Source: Mumia quercus (GTDB lineage: Bacteria; Actinomycetota; Actinomycetes; Propionibacteriales; Nocardioidaceae). From it: a stretch of 64,000 nucleotides of DNA. The stretch's first letter is position 1; every line of letters begins with the position of its first letter. Both the position numbers and the translations under genes were made by a program. This document shows, in pieces, positions 1 to 8,757 of this stretch. The notes beneath the pieces are model-generated. The model did no database searches. It was not told the origin of the DNA and saw only the letters and a list, made by a program, of their open reading frames with translations. Where the stretch lies: assembly GCF_025506335.1 (NCBI RefSeq), contig NZ_JANZYO010000002.1, positions 234,221-298,220 on the forward strand, in the 5' to 3' direction.

Positions 1-12
1 AGCGGGGTGGGG

Positions 13-1227
13 TCAGGCGAGGAGGGCGTCGACGAAGCCTTCGGGCTCGAACGGCGCGAGGTCGTCAGCGCCCTCACCGAGACCGACGAGCTTGACGGGG
101 ACGCCGAGCTCGCGCTGGACGGCGATGACGATGCCGCCCTTGGCCGTGCCGTCGAGCTTCGTGAGGACGATGCCCGTCACGTCCACGACCTCGGCGAACA
201 CGCGGGCCTGGGTGAGGCCGTTCTGACCGGTGGTGGCGTCGATGACGAGGAGGACCTCGGTCACCGGCGCCTGCTTCTCGATGACGCGCTTGACCTTGCC
301 GAGCTCGTCCATGAGGCCCGCCTTGGTGTGCAGGCGACCGGCGGTGTCGACGACGACGGTGTCGTAGCCGCCCTCCTTGCCGGTCTTCACCGCATCGAAC
401 GCGATCGACGCGGGGTCGCCGCCCTCGGGCCCGCGTACGGTCGGCACGCCGACGCGCTCTCCCCAGGTCTGCAGCTGGTCGGCGGCCGCGGCGCGGAACG
501 TGTCGGCGGCACCCAGCAGCACCGTGTCGCCGTCGGCGACGAGCACGCGCGCGAGCCGGCCGACGGTCGTGGTCTTGCCGGCGCCGTTGACGCCGACCAC
601 GAGGACGACGCCAGGCGCACCGTCGGCACCCTTCGCCGCGACCGAGCGGTCGTACGACGGGTCGACCGACGTCAGCAGCTCCTCGCGCAGGATCGCCTTG
701 GCGCGCTCCGGGTCGGTGACGCCCTCGACCTTGATCCGGGTACGGAGGCGCTCGACCAGCTCCTGGGTCGGCGTGACGCCGACGTCGGCGGTCAGCAGGG
801 TGTCCTCGATCTCCTCCCAGGTGTCCTCGTCGAGACGGTCCCGGCTGAGCAGCGCCAGCAGGCCACGGCCGAGCGACGTCTGCGACCGGGCGAGCCGCTC
901 GCGCAGACGGACGAGCCGTCCGGCCGTCGGCGCCGGCTTCTCGATCTCCGGTGCCAGCGCTTCCTGCGTCGCGACGTTGCTGCCCTCGACGTTGTCGGTG
1001 TCGGCCTCGTCGATCTCCCCTGGCTCCGGCAGTGCCGGCTCGAGCCCGTCGCCGGTCGGCGTGGGCTCCTGCTCAGGGTGCTCGCGGAGGTCGTCGAGGC
1101 GACGGTCGACCGTGTCGGCAGGGGGCAGAGCCTTGCCGCGGGAGCCGATCACGAAGGCGGCGATGCCGCCGATCACGAGGACGGCGACGACCAGACCGAT
1201 GAAGACGAAAAGGGTAGCTTCAGACAC
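13..1227 (-). CDS. ftsY: Signal recognition particle receptor FtsY
   Basis: FtsY is the membrane-associated GTPase that docks SRP-ribosome complexes at the Sec translocon. The 404-residue product has an N-terminal hydrophobic segment (about residues 5-28), an acidic linker (about 35-95) and an NG domain. The G1 loop GVNGAGKTTT lies near residue 211, DTAGR near 291 and TKLDGTAKGG near 355. I chose the GTG at 1227, giving VSEATLFVF; the reading frame stays open upstream but that part is cydC in another frame. The start overlaps the end of cydC by 8 nt, so ftsY is probably translationally coupled to the cyd operon. The N-terminal membrane anchor is typical of actinobacterial FtsY. Identity is secure; the start is likely. 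Confidence 0.95.
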   Translation of the reverse strand: MSEATLFVFIGLVVAVLVIGGIAAFVIGSRGKALPPADTVDRRLDDLREHPEQEPTPTGDGLEPALPEPGEIDEADTDNVEGSNVATQEALAPEIEKPAPTAGRLVRLRERLARSQTSLGRGLLALLSRDRLDEDTWEEIEDTLLTADVGVTPTQELVERLRTRIKVEGVTDPERAKAILREELLTSVDPSYDRSVAAKGADGAPGVVLVVGVNGAGKTTTVGRLARVLVADGDTVLLGAADTFRAAAADQLQTWGERVGVPTVRGPEGGDPASIAFDAVKTGKEGGYDTVVVDTAGRLHTKAGLMDELGKVKRVIEKQAPVTEVLLVIDATTGQNGLTQARVFAEVVDVTGIVLTKLDGTAKGGIVIAVQRELGVPVKLVGLGEGADDLAPFEPEGFVDALLA

Positions 1228-2848
1228 GGTCAACGATCCTAGTCGGCGCGTCGAGTCGTACGACGTGCGACGCGGCCGCGAGAGCGCGTTCGTCGTGGCT
1301 GACCAGCAGGATCGACCGTTGCGGAGCGAGCGCGACAAGGTCCCGGAGGAGGGCCTCGGCGGTGGCTGCGTCGAGGTGCTCGGTCGGCTCGTCGAGCACG
1401 AGCACCCGGTGGTCGCCGAGGAGCAGCCGCGCGAGACCGAGTCGTTGACGCTCGCCCCCGGACAGGCGGTTGCCGTTCTCGCCGACCTCCGTGTCGAGCC
1501 CGTCGGGCAGCCCGTCGATGAACGGTCCGAGCCCGGCAGCACCGAGCGCGGCCCGCAGGGTCACGTCGTCCGCGTCGGGGTCGGCGATCCGGAGGTTCTC
1601 CCGGATCGTGGTGTCGAAGACGTGCTCGTCCTGTCGCAGGGTCGCCACCACGCGACGCACCTGCTCGCCGGTGAGGTCCGCCAGCGGGGTCCCCCCGAGC
1701 AGGATCGTCCCTGCGCGTGGCGCCGCGAGGCGCAGCAGGACGGCGGCGAGCGTCGACTTGCCGGAGCCGCTGGGCCCGGCGACGGCGACGACCCCTCCTT
1801 CAGGGAGGTCCAGGTCGAGGCCGCGGACCAGGTCGGGCCCGTCGCCCCAGCCGAGAGCGACGTCACGCAGCCGGAGGTCGAACCCGACCGGGTCCGGCGC
1901 GGGCGCGACAGGATCGGGGACGTCCTGCGGGGCCGAGACGAGCTCCTCGACGCGGCGGCGCGACGCGGCCGAGCGCAGGTCCTGCTGCTCGATCGCGCTC
2001 AGGCCCTCCACCGGCTCGGCGAGTGCGACCGGGGCGAGGACGACCACGGCGAGGAGCACCGGCGAGAGCGCCCCGTCGGCGACCGCCACGACACCGGTCC
2101 ACGCGATCAGGCAGGTCGCGACGCCGAGGCACAGGCGGACGATCAGCACACCGACGCCGTCGAGGAAGGCCGTGCGCCGCTCGGTGGCGGCGAGCAGGTC
2201 GCCGGTCCGCACCACCTCGGCGCGGGCCTGGTCGGCCGCTCCGTACGCGACGAGGTCCCGAGCGGACCGGACGGTCTGCGCGACTTCCCCGGCAAGGGCG
2301 CCCCGCAGGTCGGCGGTGGCCGCGTTCGTCTCGTCCCCGGCGAGGCGGACGACGACGATGACGCCGCACCACGCGGCCAGGACCGCGACAGCGAGGATGG
2401 CGCCGCCCAGCGGGAAGATCGCGAGCACGAGCCCGACGACGACCGCCGCCGAGAGCGCGGTGACGACCCGCGGGATCACGACGCGGACGATCCGGTCCTG
2501 GATCGCGTCGACGTCGGAGACGATGCGCGCGATCCGTTCGCCTCGCCGTCCGGCCGCCAGCCGCGACGGCGAGAGGCGTTCGAGCCGCTCGTACACGCTG
2601 AGGCGGATCTGCGTCCCGATCCGCAGCGCGCCGTCGTGGGTGAACAGCCGCTCGACGTAGCGCAGCGCCGCGCGGGCGATGCCGAACATGCGCACACCCG
2701 TGATCGCGACCATGAGGTACATGACCGGCGGGTGCTGTGCGGCACGCGAGATCAGCCACGCCGACAGGAGGAGCAGCCCGATGGACGACAGGCTGGCGAG
2801 GAGGCCGAAGAGGCCGCCGATGACGAGGCGACGTCGCGCGGTCGTCAT
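1220..2848 (-). CDS. cydC: CydC, ABC exporter subunit for cytochrome bd assembly
   Basis: CydC forms a heterodimeric ABC exporter with CydD that exports thiols (glutathione or cysteine in E. coli) and is needed to assemble cytochrome bd. The 542-residue product has a membrane domain in its first half and a nucleotide-binding domain with Walker A GPSGSGKSTL near residue 358, signature LSGGERQR near 462 and Walker B followed by DEPTEHLD near 483. The ATG at 2848 shares an ATGA overlap with cydD upstream. The end overlaps ftsY by 8 nt. Half-transporter architecture and position fit CydC; the exported molecule in an actinobacterium is not known from sequence. Confidence 0.92.
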   Translation of the reverse strand: MTTARRRLVIGGLFGLLASLSSIGLLLLSAWLISRAAQHPPVMYLMVAITGVRMFGIARAALRYVERLFTHDGALRIGTQIRLSVYERLERLSPSRLAAGRRGERIARIVSDVDAIQDRIVRVVIPRVVTALSAAVVVGLVLAIFPLGGAILAVAVLAAWCGVIVVVRLAGDETNAATADLRGALAGEVAQTVRSARDLVAYGAADQARAEVVRTGDLLAATERRTAFLDGVGVLIVRLCLGVATCLIAWTGVVAVADGALSPVLLAVVVLAPVALAEPVEGLSAIEQQDLRSAASRRRVEELVSAPQDVPDPVAPAPDPVGFDLRLRDVALGWGDGPDLVRGLDLDLPEGGVVAVAGPSGSGKSTLAAVLLRLAAPRAGTILLGGTPLADLTGEQVRRVVATLRQDEHVFDTTIRENLRIADPDADDVTLRAALGAAGLGPFIDGLPDGLDTEVGENGNRLSGGERQRLGLARLLLGDHRVLVLDEPTEHLDAATAEALLRDLVALAPQRSILLVSHDERALAAASHVVRLDAPTRIVDRV

Positions 2849-4539
2849 GCGCTCGCCCCCGTCGCGGCGGGAAGCGCGACGACCGTGTCGGCGTCGGCGA
2901 CGAGCGCGGGGCGGTGCGCCACGACCAGCACGGTGACCCGCGCCTCGCGCAGGCTGCGCCGTACCTCCTGCTCGGCCTCGGCGTCGAGGCCCGCGGTCGG
3001 CTCGTCGAGGATCATCACGGCCGCTCCCCCGAGACGTACCCGCAGCAGCGCCCGGGCGACCGCGAGCCGACGGCGCTCGCCCGCGGAGAGGTTCGCGCCG
3101 GCCTCGTGCACCTCTCGCTGCGGGTGCAGGTCGGGCGCTCCGGCGTCGCGCAGCGCTGCCGCGACGTCGTCGTCGGTGGCGTCCGGCGCGCCGAGGCGCA
3201 CGTTGGCGGCGACGGTGCCGGCGAGGACGCCGGGGACCTGAGGCACCCAGGCCAGGCGGGTGCGCCACGACGTGAGGTCGAGCGCGGCGAGGTCGTACGA
3301 CGTGCCGTCGGCGGCCCGTACGGTCACGTGGCCGGCGGTCGGGGCGACGAACCCCATCAGCACGTCGACGAGCGTGCTCTTGCCACAGCCCGAGGGGCCG
3401 GTCAGCGCGGTCACGCGCCCCGGCTCGAGCACCACCGACGTCGGGGGAAGGGCGGGGGTGCTGCGGCCCTCGTACGAGACGGTGACGCCGTCGACGACGA
3501 TCGTGGCCCCCGTGAGGTCCGGAGCGGCGAGCGACTCGCCCGCTGCTCGACCAGCGGAGGTGCCGTCGAGGATCTCGTACACGTCGTCGGCCACCGACTG
3601 TCCCTCCGCAGAGTCGTGGAAGTGGGTGCCGACCTGGCGCAGCGGCAGGTACGCGTCGGGCGCCAGGACCAGCACGAAGAGACCCGTCATCAGGGCCATG
3701 TGGCCCTCGACGATGCGCAGGCCGATGGACACCGCGACCAGCGCGACGGAGATCGTGGCCACCAGCTCGAGGACGAACGAGGACAGGAACGCCAGCCGCA
3801 GCGCGCCCATCGTCTCCGCGCGGTTGCGCTCCCCCACCTCGGCGATGCCCTTGGTCTGGTCGCGCGAGCGGCCGAACACCTTGAGCACGACGAGGCCGTC
3901 GAGGACGTCGGCGAAGTGGTGCCCGAGGCGGACCATCGCGCGCCACCGCCGCTCCGTACGCTCACGCGTCATGTAGCCGACGAGCACCATGAACACGACG
4001 ATCAGCGGCAGCGTGACCGCGATCGTGATCCCCGAGAGGGGGTCGGCGGCGAACACCGCCACGATCACGACGGCCGGCACGGTCAGGGCAAGCGCGAGCT
4101 GGGGCAGGTACCGCGCGAAGTACGTGTCGAGCTTGTCGAGACCCGGCCCGAGCAGGGTCATCACGTGCGTCGAGTCCGGCCGCGGCCCCGTGCCGGGCTG
4201 ACCGTCCAGCAGGCTCGCGACCACCTCCTCGCGCAGCTGCGTCTTGACCCGGACCGCTGCCCGGGCGGACACCACGTCGTGGATCCATCCGAGCAGCGCC
4301 CGTGCCAGCGTCGCCACCGCGAGCGCGGCGACCGCCGCCGTGACGACCGAGACCAGTCCGGAGCCCTCGAACCCCTTCGACACGATCCGCGCGATGAACC
4401 ACGACTGGGCGACGACCAGGCCGGCCATCACGGTCGCGATCACGACGCTGGTGACGAGGTACGCGCGCACCGCGCGGGAGCGGCGTACGAGGCGTGGGTC
4501 CAGCGGCCGGGTCGTCCCGGCGCGGTCGACGCTGCTCAT
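2845..4539 (-). CDS. cydD: CydD, ABC exporter subunit for cytochrome bd assembly
   Basis: This is the partner of CydC. The 564-residue product has an N-terminal membrane domain of about six helices and a C-terminal ATPase domain with Walker A GPSGCGKSTL near residue 379, signature LSAGERRRL near 485 and DEPTAGLD near 511. Walker A, signature and D-loop all look intact, as in CydC, so both sites of the heterodimer may hydrolyse ATP. The start at 4539 (MSSVDRAG) gives an ATGA overlap with the end of cydB, implying coupled translation. A longer open frame upstream is only a shadow of cydB. Confidence 0.92.
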   Translation of the reverse strand: MSSVDRAGTTRPLDPRLVRRSRAVRAYLVTSVVIATVMAGLVVAQSWFIARIVSKGFEGSGLVSVVTAAVAALAVATLARALLGWIHDVVSARAAVRVKTQLREEVVASLLDGQPGTGPRPDSTHVMTLLGPGLDKLDTYFARYLPQLALALTVPAVVIVAVFAADPLSGITIAVTLPLIVVFMVLVGYMTRERTERRWRAMVRLGHHFADVLDGLVVLKVFGRSRDQTKGIAEVGERNRAETMGALRLAFLSSFVLELVATISVALVAVSIGLRIVEGHMALMTGLFVLVLAPDAYLPLRQVGTHFHDSAEGQSVADDVYEILDGTSAGRAAGESLAAPDLTGATIVVDGVTVSYEGRSTPALPPTSVVLEPGRVTALTGPSGCGKSTLVDVLMGFVAPTAGHVTVRAADGTSYDLAALDLTSWRTRLAWVPQVPGVLAGTVAANVRLGAPDATDDDVAAALRDAGAPDLHPQREVHEAGANLSAGERRRLAVARALLRVRLGGAAVMILDEPTAGLDAEAEQEVRRSLREARVTVLVVAHRPALVADADTVVALPAATGASA

Positions 4540-5555
4540 GCCGCGCTGTGCTCCACCGGGGCGCCCGGGATGGACTCGACGCTGATCCGCTTGCGGAAGA
4601 CCCAGTAGCTCCAGGCCTGGTAGCCCAGCACGATCGGGACGAAGACCACCGCGACCCAGCTCATGATCTGGAGCGTCTTGGGCGTGGAGGCCGCGTTCTC
4701 GACCGTCAGGCTGTACGCGGGGTCGAGCGTCGAGGGCATCACGTCCGGGAACAGCGCGACGAACAACGCGGTGACCGCGAACCCGATGGCCGCCATCGTG
4801 CCGATGAACGCCCACCCGTCGCGTCGGGCCCAGGCGGCCACGAGCCCGCCGACGAAGGTGAGAGCAGCCAGGCCGGACAGCGCCCAGACCCACAGCTCGT
4901 CGTGCTCGAGGCACGTCCAGGCGAGGAACACGACCGCGAGGACGGCGGCGACCAGACCCACCCGCAGCGAGGCGTCGCGCGCCCGCTCGTGGATGATGCC
5001 GCGGGTCTTCAGCGCGAGGAAGTTCGCGCCGTGGGTGAGGAACAGCGTCAGCGTGACCGCGCCGGCCAGCAGTGCGTACGGGTTGAGCAGGTCGAAGAAC
5101 GAGCCGACGTAGTTCTTGTCGGCGTCGATCTCGACACCGCGGACGATGTTGCCGAACGCCACGCCCCACAGGAGGGCGGGGACGTAGGAGCCGAAGATGA
5201 TCGCGGCGTCCCAGCGCTTCTTCCAGGTGGCGTCGTCACGCTGGTGGCGGTACTCGAAGGCGACCCCTCGGACGATCAGCGCCACCAGGATCAGCAGCAG
5301 CGGCAGGTAGAACCCGCTGAACAACGTCGCGTACCACTCGGGGAACGCCGCGAAGATGCTCGCTCCCGCGACGATCACCCAGACTTCGTTGCCGTCCCAC
5401 AGGGGGCCGATCGTGTTGATCATCGTGCGGCGCTCGCGGTCGTCACGACCGAGGAAGGGCAGCAGCATGCCCACGCCGAAGTCGAATCCCTCGAGCACGA
5501 AGTACCCGATGAAGAGGAACGCGACGATGCAGAACCAGAGTGTGGTGAGTTCCAT
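4536..5555 (-). CDS. cydB: Cytochrome bd ubiquinol/menaquinol oxidase subunit II
   Basis: CydB is the second integral membrane subunit of the bd-type quinol oxidase, which reduces oxygen to water with high affinity and does not pump protons. The 339-residue product is strongly hydrophobic with about eight or nine helices. It opens with MELTTLWFCIVAFLFIGYF and contains the characteristic LEGFDFGVGMLLPFLG segment in the first 40 residues and GNEVWVI near residue 55. It lies 15 nt downstream of cydA and overlaps cydD by 4 nt. Actinobacteria use menaquinol, which is the likely electron donor. Confidence 0.95.
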   Translation of the reverse strand: MELTTLWFCIVAFLFIGYFVLEGFDFGVGMLLPFLGRDDRERRTMINTIGPLWDGNEVWVIVAGASIFAAFPEWYATLFSGFYLPLLLILVALIVRGVAFEYRHQRDDATWKKRWDAAIIFGSYVPALLWGVAFGNIVRGVEIDADKNYVGSFFDLLNPYALLAGAVTLTLFLTHGANFLALKTRGIIHERARDASLRVGLVAAVLAVVFLAWTCLEHDELWVWALSGLAALTFVGGLVAAWARRDGWAFIGTMAAIGFAVTALFVALFPDVMPSTLDPAYSLTVENAASTPKTLQIMSWVAVVFVPIVLGYQAWSYWVFRKRISVESIPGAPVEHSAA

Positions 5556-5570
5556 GATTCCTCTCCCTTC

Positions 5571-6983
5571 TCAGTAGGCGAACGCCATGGGCTTGTCTTC
5601 GGGCTGCTTGCCGGTCTCGTTGTCGGGATCGACGTCGGGCAGCCCCTTCCTGATCGCCGAGAGCAGCAGCTTGACCTCGACGACCGCCAGCGCGCCGTAC
5701 AGGAGGGTGAAGACGATCATGGACGTGAGGACCGTGCCTGCGCCGACGTTCGGTGAGACGCCTGCCTCGGTCCGCATCAGCCCGAAGACGATCCAGGGCT
5801 GACGACCCATCTCGGTGAAGATCCAGCCGAACGAGTTCGCCGCGAGCGGGAGCAGCGGAGCCGCGACCGCCAGCCAGATCGGCCAGCGCCGGTCGCTCCT
5901 CGGGATCCTCCCCTTGCGGGTCGACCAGAGCATCCAGGCGCCGATCAGCATCGCGAGCCCACCGGCGGTGATCATCATGCGGAACGACCAGTAGGCGACG
6001 GGGATGTTCGGCTTGTAGTTGCCGGGGCCGAACTGTTCCTCGTACTGGGCCTGGAGGTTGTTGATGCCCTGCACCTCGCCGTCCCACGTGCCGGTGGCCA
6101 GGTACGACAGGATGTGCGGGACCTCGAGCTGGAAGAGCGGTTCGTCACCGTCGAGCGAGCCGATGGTGAGCAACGAGAACGGAGCAGGCTGCTCGGTCTC
6201 GTAGAGTGCCTCGGCCGCCGCCATCTTCATCGGCTGGACCTCGGTCATGACCTTGCCCTGGATGTCACCGGTGACGATCGTGCCGAGGCCGGCGACGATG
6301 AGGGTGACGGCGCCCAGGCGCAGGCTGGAGCGGAACGCGTCGGCGTCGACCGGCTTGCGGCGGATCAGCCACCACAGCGAGACCGCGGCGACCAGTCCGC
6401 CGGCGACCATGAACGCGCCGAACAGGGTGTGGGGCACGGTGATGAGGACGACCTTGTTGGTGAGGACGTCGGTGAAGCTCTCCAGCTCCGCTCGGCCGCG
6501 CTCCTCGTTGAAGGTGTAGCCGACCGGGTTCTGCATGAACGAGTTCGCGGCGAGGATGAAGTACGCCGACAGGGCGGTACCGATCGCGGCGAGCCACATG
6601 CACGCGTTGTGCAGCGCGGGCGAGAGCTTGTCCCACCCGAAGATCCAGATGCCGAGGAACGTCGACTCGAGGAAGAAGGCCAGCAGGCCCTCGACCGCGA
6701 GCGGTGCCCCGAAGATGTCACCGACGAAGCGGGAGTAGTCCGACCAGTTCATCCCGAACTGGAACTCCTGCACGATGCCGGTGACGATGCCCATCGCGAA
6801 GTTGATCAGGAACAGCTTCCCGAAGAACTTCGTCAGCCTGAGCCACTTCTCGTTGCGCGTGCGTACCCAGGCCAGCTCTAGACCTGCGACGAGGAACGAG
6901 AGCCCGATCGTGATCGGGACGAAGAAGAAGTGATAGACGGTCGTGATGCCGAACTGCCACCGCGCCAACTCGAGTGCTTCCAT
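5571..6983 (-). CDS. cydA: Cytochrome bd quinol oxidase subunit I (short Q-loop type)
   Basis: CydA carries haems b558, b595 and d and the quinol site. The 470-residue product has the conserved N-terminal His18 in YHFFFVP, a second His in TVPHTLFGAF, the QPMKMAAAEA stretch and the GRQPW motif in EMGRQPWIV. It is shorter than E. coli CydA (522 aa), consistent with the short Q-loop class found in actinobacteria and firmicutes. The start has a GGGAGAG Shine-Dalgarno close by. It is the first gene of cydABDC, and the region upstream carries dyads shared with a divergent blaI-like gene, so oxidase expression may be under that repressor. Confidence 0.96.
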   Translation of the reverse strand: MEALELARWQFGITTVYHFFFVPITIGLSFLVAGLELAWVRTRNEKWLRLTKFFGKLFLINFAMGIVTGIVQEFQFGMNWSDYSRFVGDIFGAPLAVEGLLAFFLESTFLGIWIFGWDKLSPALHNACMWLAAIGTALSAYFILAANSFMQNPVGYTFNEERGRAELESFTDVLTNKVVLITVPHTLFGAFMVAGGLVAAVSLWWLIRRKPVDADAFRSSLRLGAVTLIVAGLGTIVTGDIQGKVMTEVQPMKMAAAEALYETEQPAPFSLLTIGSLDGDEPLFQLEVPHILSYLATGTWDGEVQGINNLQAQYEEQFGPGNYKPNIPVAYWSFRMMITAGGLAMLIGAWMLWSTRKGRIPRSDRRWPIWLAVAAPLLPLAANSFGWIFTEMGRQPWIVFGLMRTEAGVSPNVGAGTVLTSMIVFTLLYGALAVVEVKLLLSAIRKGLPDVDPDNETGKQPEDKPMAFAY

Positions 6984-7065
6984 GTCTCTCCCATGGCTAA
7001 CTTCATGTCACGCTAGTACCAGCGGTCCCTCCCGGCGATTCGGCACGTCACTCGTCGTCGGGCAT

Positions 7066-7139
7066 CTACGACACGCTGTAGGAGACAACCTACTACGCAT
7101 CGTCGTAGATCTCCCAGCGGGGTACGACGCCGTGTCGTA
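7066..7139. promoter_or_regulatory. Three BlaI-like operator dyads between cydA and the blaI-like gene
   Basis: Three dyads built on TAC and GTA half-sites lie in the divergent intergenic region. Site 1 is 7066-7081 (CTAC, N8, GTAG, imperfect). Site 2 is 7090-7108, close to CTACnACGnnnCGTnGTAG. Site 3 is 7123-7139, TACGAC, N5, GTCGTA. Site 3 falls where the -35 region of the blaI-like gene should be, since its probable -10 TAGACT is at 7148-7153, seven bases before the GTG start. BlaI/MecI repressors are known to bind palindromes of TACTACA/TGTAGTA type, so autoregulation is likely; control of cydABDC is inferred from position. Confidence 0.7.
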
Positions 7140-7160
7140 GCAGCCCGTAGACTGTCCCTC

Positions 7161-7568
7161 GTGGCACGACTGGGAGAACTCGAACGCGAGGTGATGGACC
7201 TCCTCTGGGACGCGGATGCCCCGCTGACCGGACGGGAGGTCCTCGACCTGCTCACGCCGACGCGTGACCTCGCTTACACGACGGTGACGACGATCCTCGA
7301 CCGCCTGGCGCGCAAGCACGTCGTCGCGCGCGAGCGCCACGGCCGCGCCTTCACGTACGCCCCGCGGGTCGGCCGCGACGAGCTGACGGTCACCCTGATG
7401 CACGAGGTGCTCGCCTCCGCCGGCGAGGACCGTACGGCGGCGCTCGTCCACTTCGCCGAGACCGCGAGCGTCGACGACGCGCAGGCTCTGCGGGACGCGC
7501 TCGCGCGCATCGAGGCGAAGAACGCGCCTCCGCCGGCGGCGGAGCCCGTCGAGCTCGAGACCCCGTGA
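7161..7568 (+). CDS. BlaI/MecI/CopY-family transcriptional repressor
   Basis: The 135-residue product is a winged-helix repressor of the BlaI/MecI family. It opens with LGELEREVMDLLW and has the family's recognition region (TGREVLDLL, then YTTVTTILDRLARKHVV) in the first 60 residues. The C-terminal half is helical and suited to dimerisation. In characterised systems a membrane metalloprotease inactivates the repressor on sensing beta-lactams; here such a protease is the next gene, overlapping by 4 nt. The GTG start at 7161 follows a -10-like TAGACT by seven bases, suggesting a leaderless transcript. The divergent neighbour is cydABDC rather than a beta-lactamase, which is the odd point. Confidence 0.9.
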   Translation: MARLGELEREVMDLLWDADAPLTGREVLDLLTPTRDLAYTTVTTILDRLARKHVVARERHGRAFTYAPRVGRDELTVTLMHEVLASAGEDRTAALVHFAETASVDDAQALRDALARIEAKNAPPPAAEPVELETP

Positions 7569-8461
7569 CCACCCCGCTGCTCCTGGGCCTGATCGGCCTC
7601 GCCCTCGCCCAGCCCGTTCCCGCCCTCCTCGCGCGGATGGAGTGGCCCTACCGCGCGCCCCGCGCCGCGGTCGTCCTCTGGCAGGCGCTGGCGCTGGCCG
7701 CGATCCTCGCCATGGTCGGCGCCGGCCTCTCCGCGTCTCTGTGGCTCGTGGTGCACGAGGGCGCTCCCAACCCGGCGCCGGACGCCTGGCGGGTCGCCCT
7801 GCACGTCGCCTTCATGGCCCTGACCCTCGTCGTCGTGCTCCGGACCGCCTGGTCGATGATCGTGGTCGCCATCGAGGTACGCGCCGTCCGCCGACGTCAC
7901 CGGACCCTGGTGGACCTGGTCGCGAGCCGCGACGCCGCCGGCCGCTCGGTCCGCATCCTCGACGCCCCCGAGCCCCTCGCGTACTGCCTGCCCGGCATGG
8001 ACGCCCGCGTCGTCCTCTCCCGCGGGACGCTCGCCTCGCTGGAGCCCTCCGAGCTGGAGGCCGTCCTCGCCCACGAGCGCGCGCACCTACGGGCTCGCCA
8101 CGACCTCGTGCTCGACGCCTTCACCGCGCTCCACCGCGCCTTCCCCCGGGTGCTGCGCAGCGACGCCGCGCTCGACTCGACCCGGGTCCTCGTCGAGCTG
8201 CTGGCCGACGACCACGCGCGGCGCGCGAGCGGCACCACTCCCCTGGCGCGTGCGCTCGTCAAGATCGGCACCCAGCCCGCCCCGGCCGGGACGCTCGGCG
8301 CCACGACGACCCTCGTACGCCGGATCGAGCGGCTCGAGGAAGACGGGAAGGGCCGCCGCGAGGCAGCTGCGTGCTACCTGACGGCGGCCCTCGTCGTGCT
8401 CGGCCCGACGATCAGTCTCGCGGTGCCCTGGATGAGCTCAGCGTGGGCAACCCTGAGCTGA
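7565..8461 (+). CDS. M56-family membrane zinc metalloprotease (BlaR1/MecR1-like)
   Basis: The 298-residue product has about three hydrophobic segments in the first 110 residues and a last one near the C-terminus (about 270-295). Between them is a zinc-protease core with HERAH at residues 170-174, the HExxH signature. LPGMDARVVLSRG, just before it, is typical of M56 proteins. It lacks the extracellular penicillin-binding sensor domain of BlaR1, so the stimulus is unknown. It follows the blaI-like repressor with a 4-nt overlap and probably cleaves or otherwise inactivates it. The 3' end overlaps a convergent small gene by 50 nt. Confidence 0.88.
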   Translation: MTTPLLLGLIGLALAQPVPALLARMEWPYRAPRAAVVLWQALALAAILAMVGAGLSASLWLVVHEGAPNPAPDAWRVALHVAFMALTLVVVLRTAWSMIVVAIEVRAVRRRHRTLVDLVASRDAAGRSVRILDAPEPLAYCLPGMDARVVLSRGTLASLEPSELEAVLAHERAHLRARHDLVLDAFTALHRAFPRVLRSDAALDSTRVLVELLADDHARRASGTTPLARALVKIGTQPAPAGTLGATTTLVRRIERLEEDGKGRREAAACYLTAALVVLGPTISLAVPWMSSAWATLS

Positions 8462-8666
8462 CGTCCTCGCGGTCCCGTGCGTTCGGGTGACGTCCGATCC
8501 CCGCCCGCTGCGCGAGCGACTCGAGAAAGCGATCGAGCGGCTCTGCGGCGGGCAGGTTCTCGGGCAGGCGCTTCCCCTGGTAGGGGTAGGCGAGCACGGC
8601 CGCGAGCAGGACGGCGGCAAGGACGATGAGCAGCATGACGGGCACGATGACGATGGCCGGCGACAT
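8412..8666 (-). CDS. Small single-pass membrane protein, unknown function
   Basis: This 84-residue protein starts with a hydrophobic helix (about residues 4-27, rich in V, L and A), followed by a short basic patch and a soluble tail. The start at 8666 has a G-rich element about 10 nt upstream. It runs convergently into the M56 protease gene and overlaps its last 50 bases. Codon use is normal for the window and the N-terminal membrane helix looks real. The C-terminal residues that lie antisense to the protease may not be conserved. No family recognised. Confidence 0.55.
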   Translation of the reverse strand: MSPAIVIVPVMLLIVLAAVLLAAVLAYPYQGKRLPENLPAAEPLDRFLESLAQRAGIGRHPNARDREDVSSGLPTLSSSRAPRD

Positions 8667-8757
8667 GAAGTGAGAACCCCCCGGATCGGTCTCATTCGGA
8701 CTGCTTCAGGTTCTCATACCGTCGGCCGTTCGTCGGATCGGGGCACGACGACCCGGC

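Noticed and set aside
377-3241. 954-codon open frame on the plus strand over ftsY and cydC
   Set aside because: Antisense to two well-recognised genes; low-complexity Arg/Ser/Asp composition and no domain.
1220-3946. Apparent 908-residue version of CydC
   Set aside because: The extra N-terminus is cydD in another frame; the ATG at 2848 gives a normal CydC.
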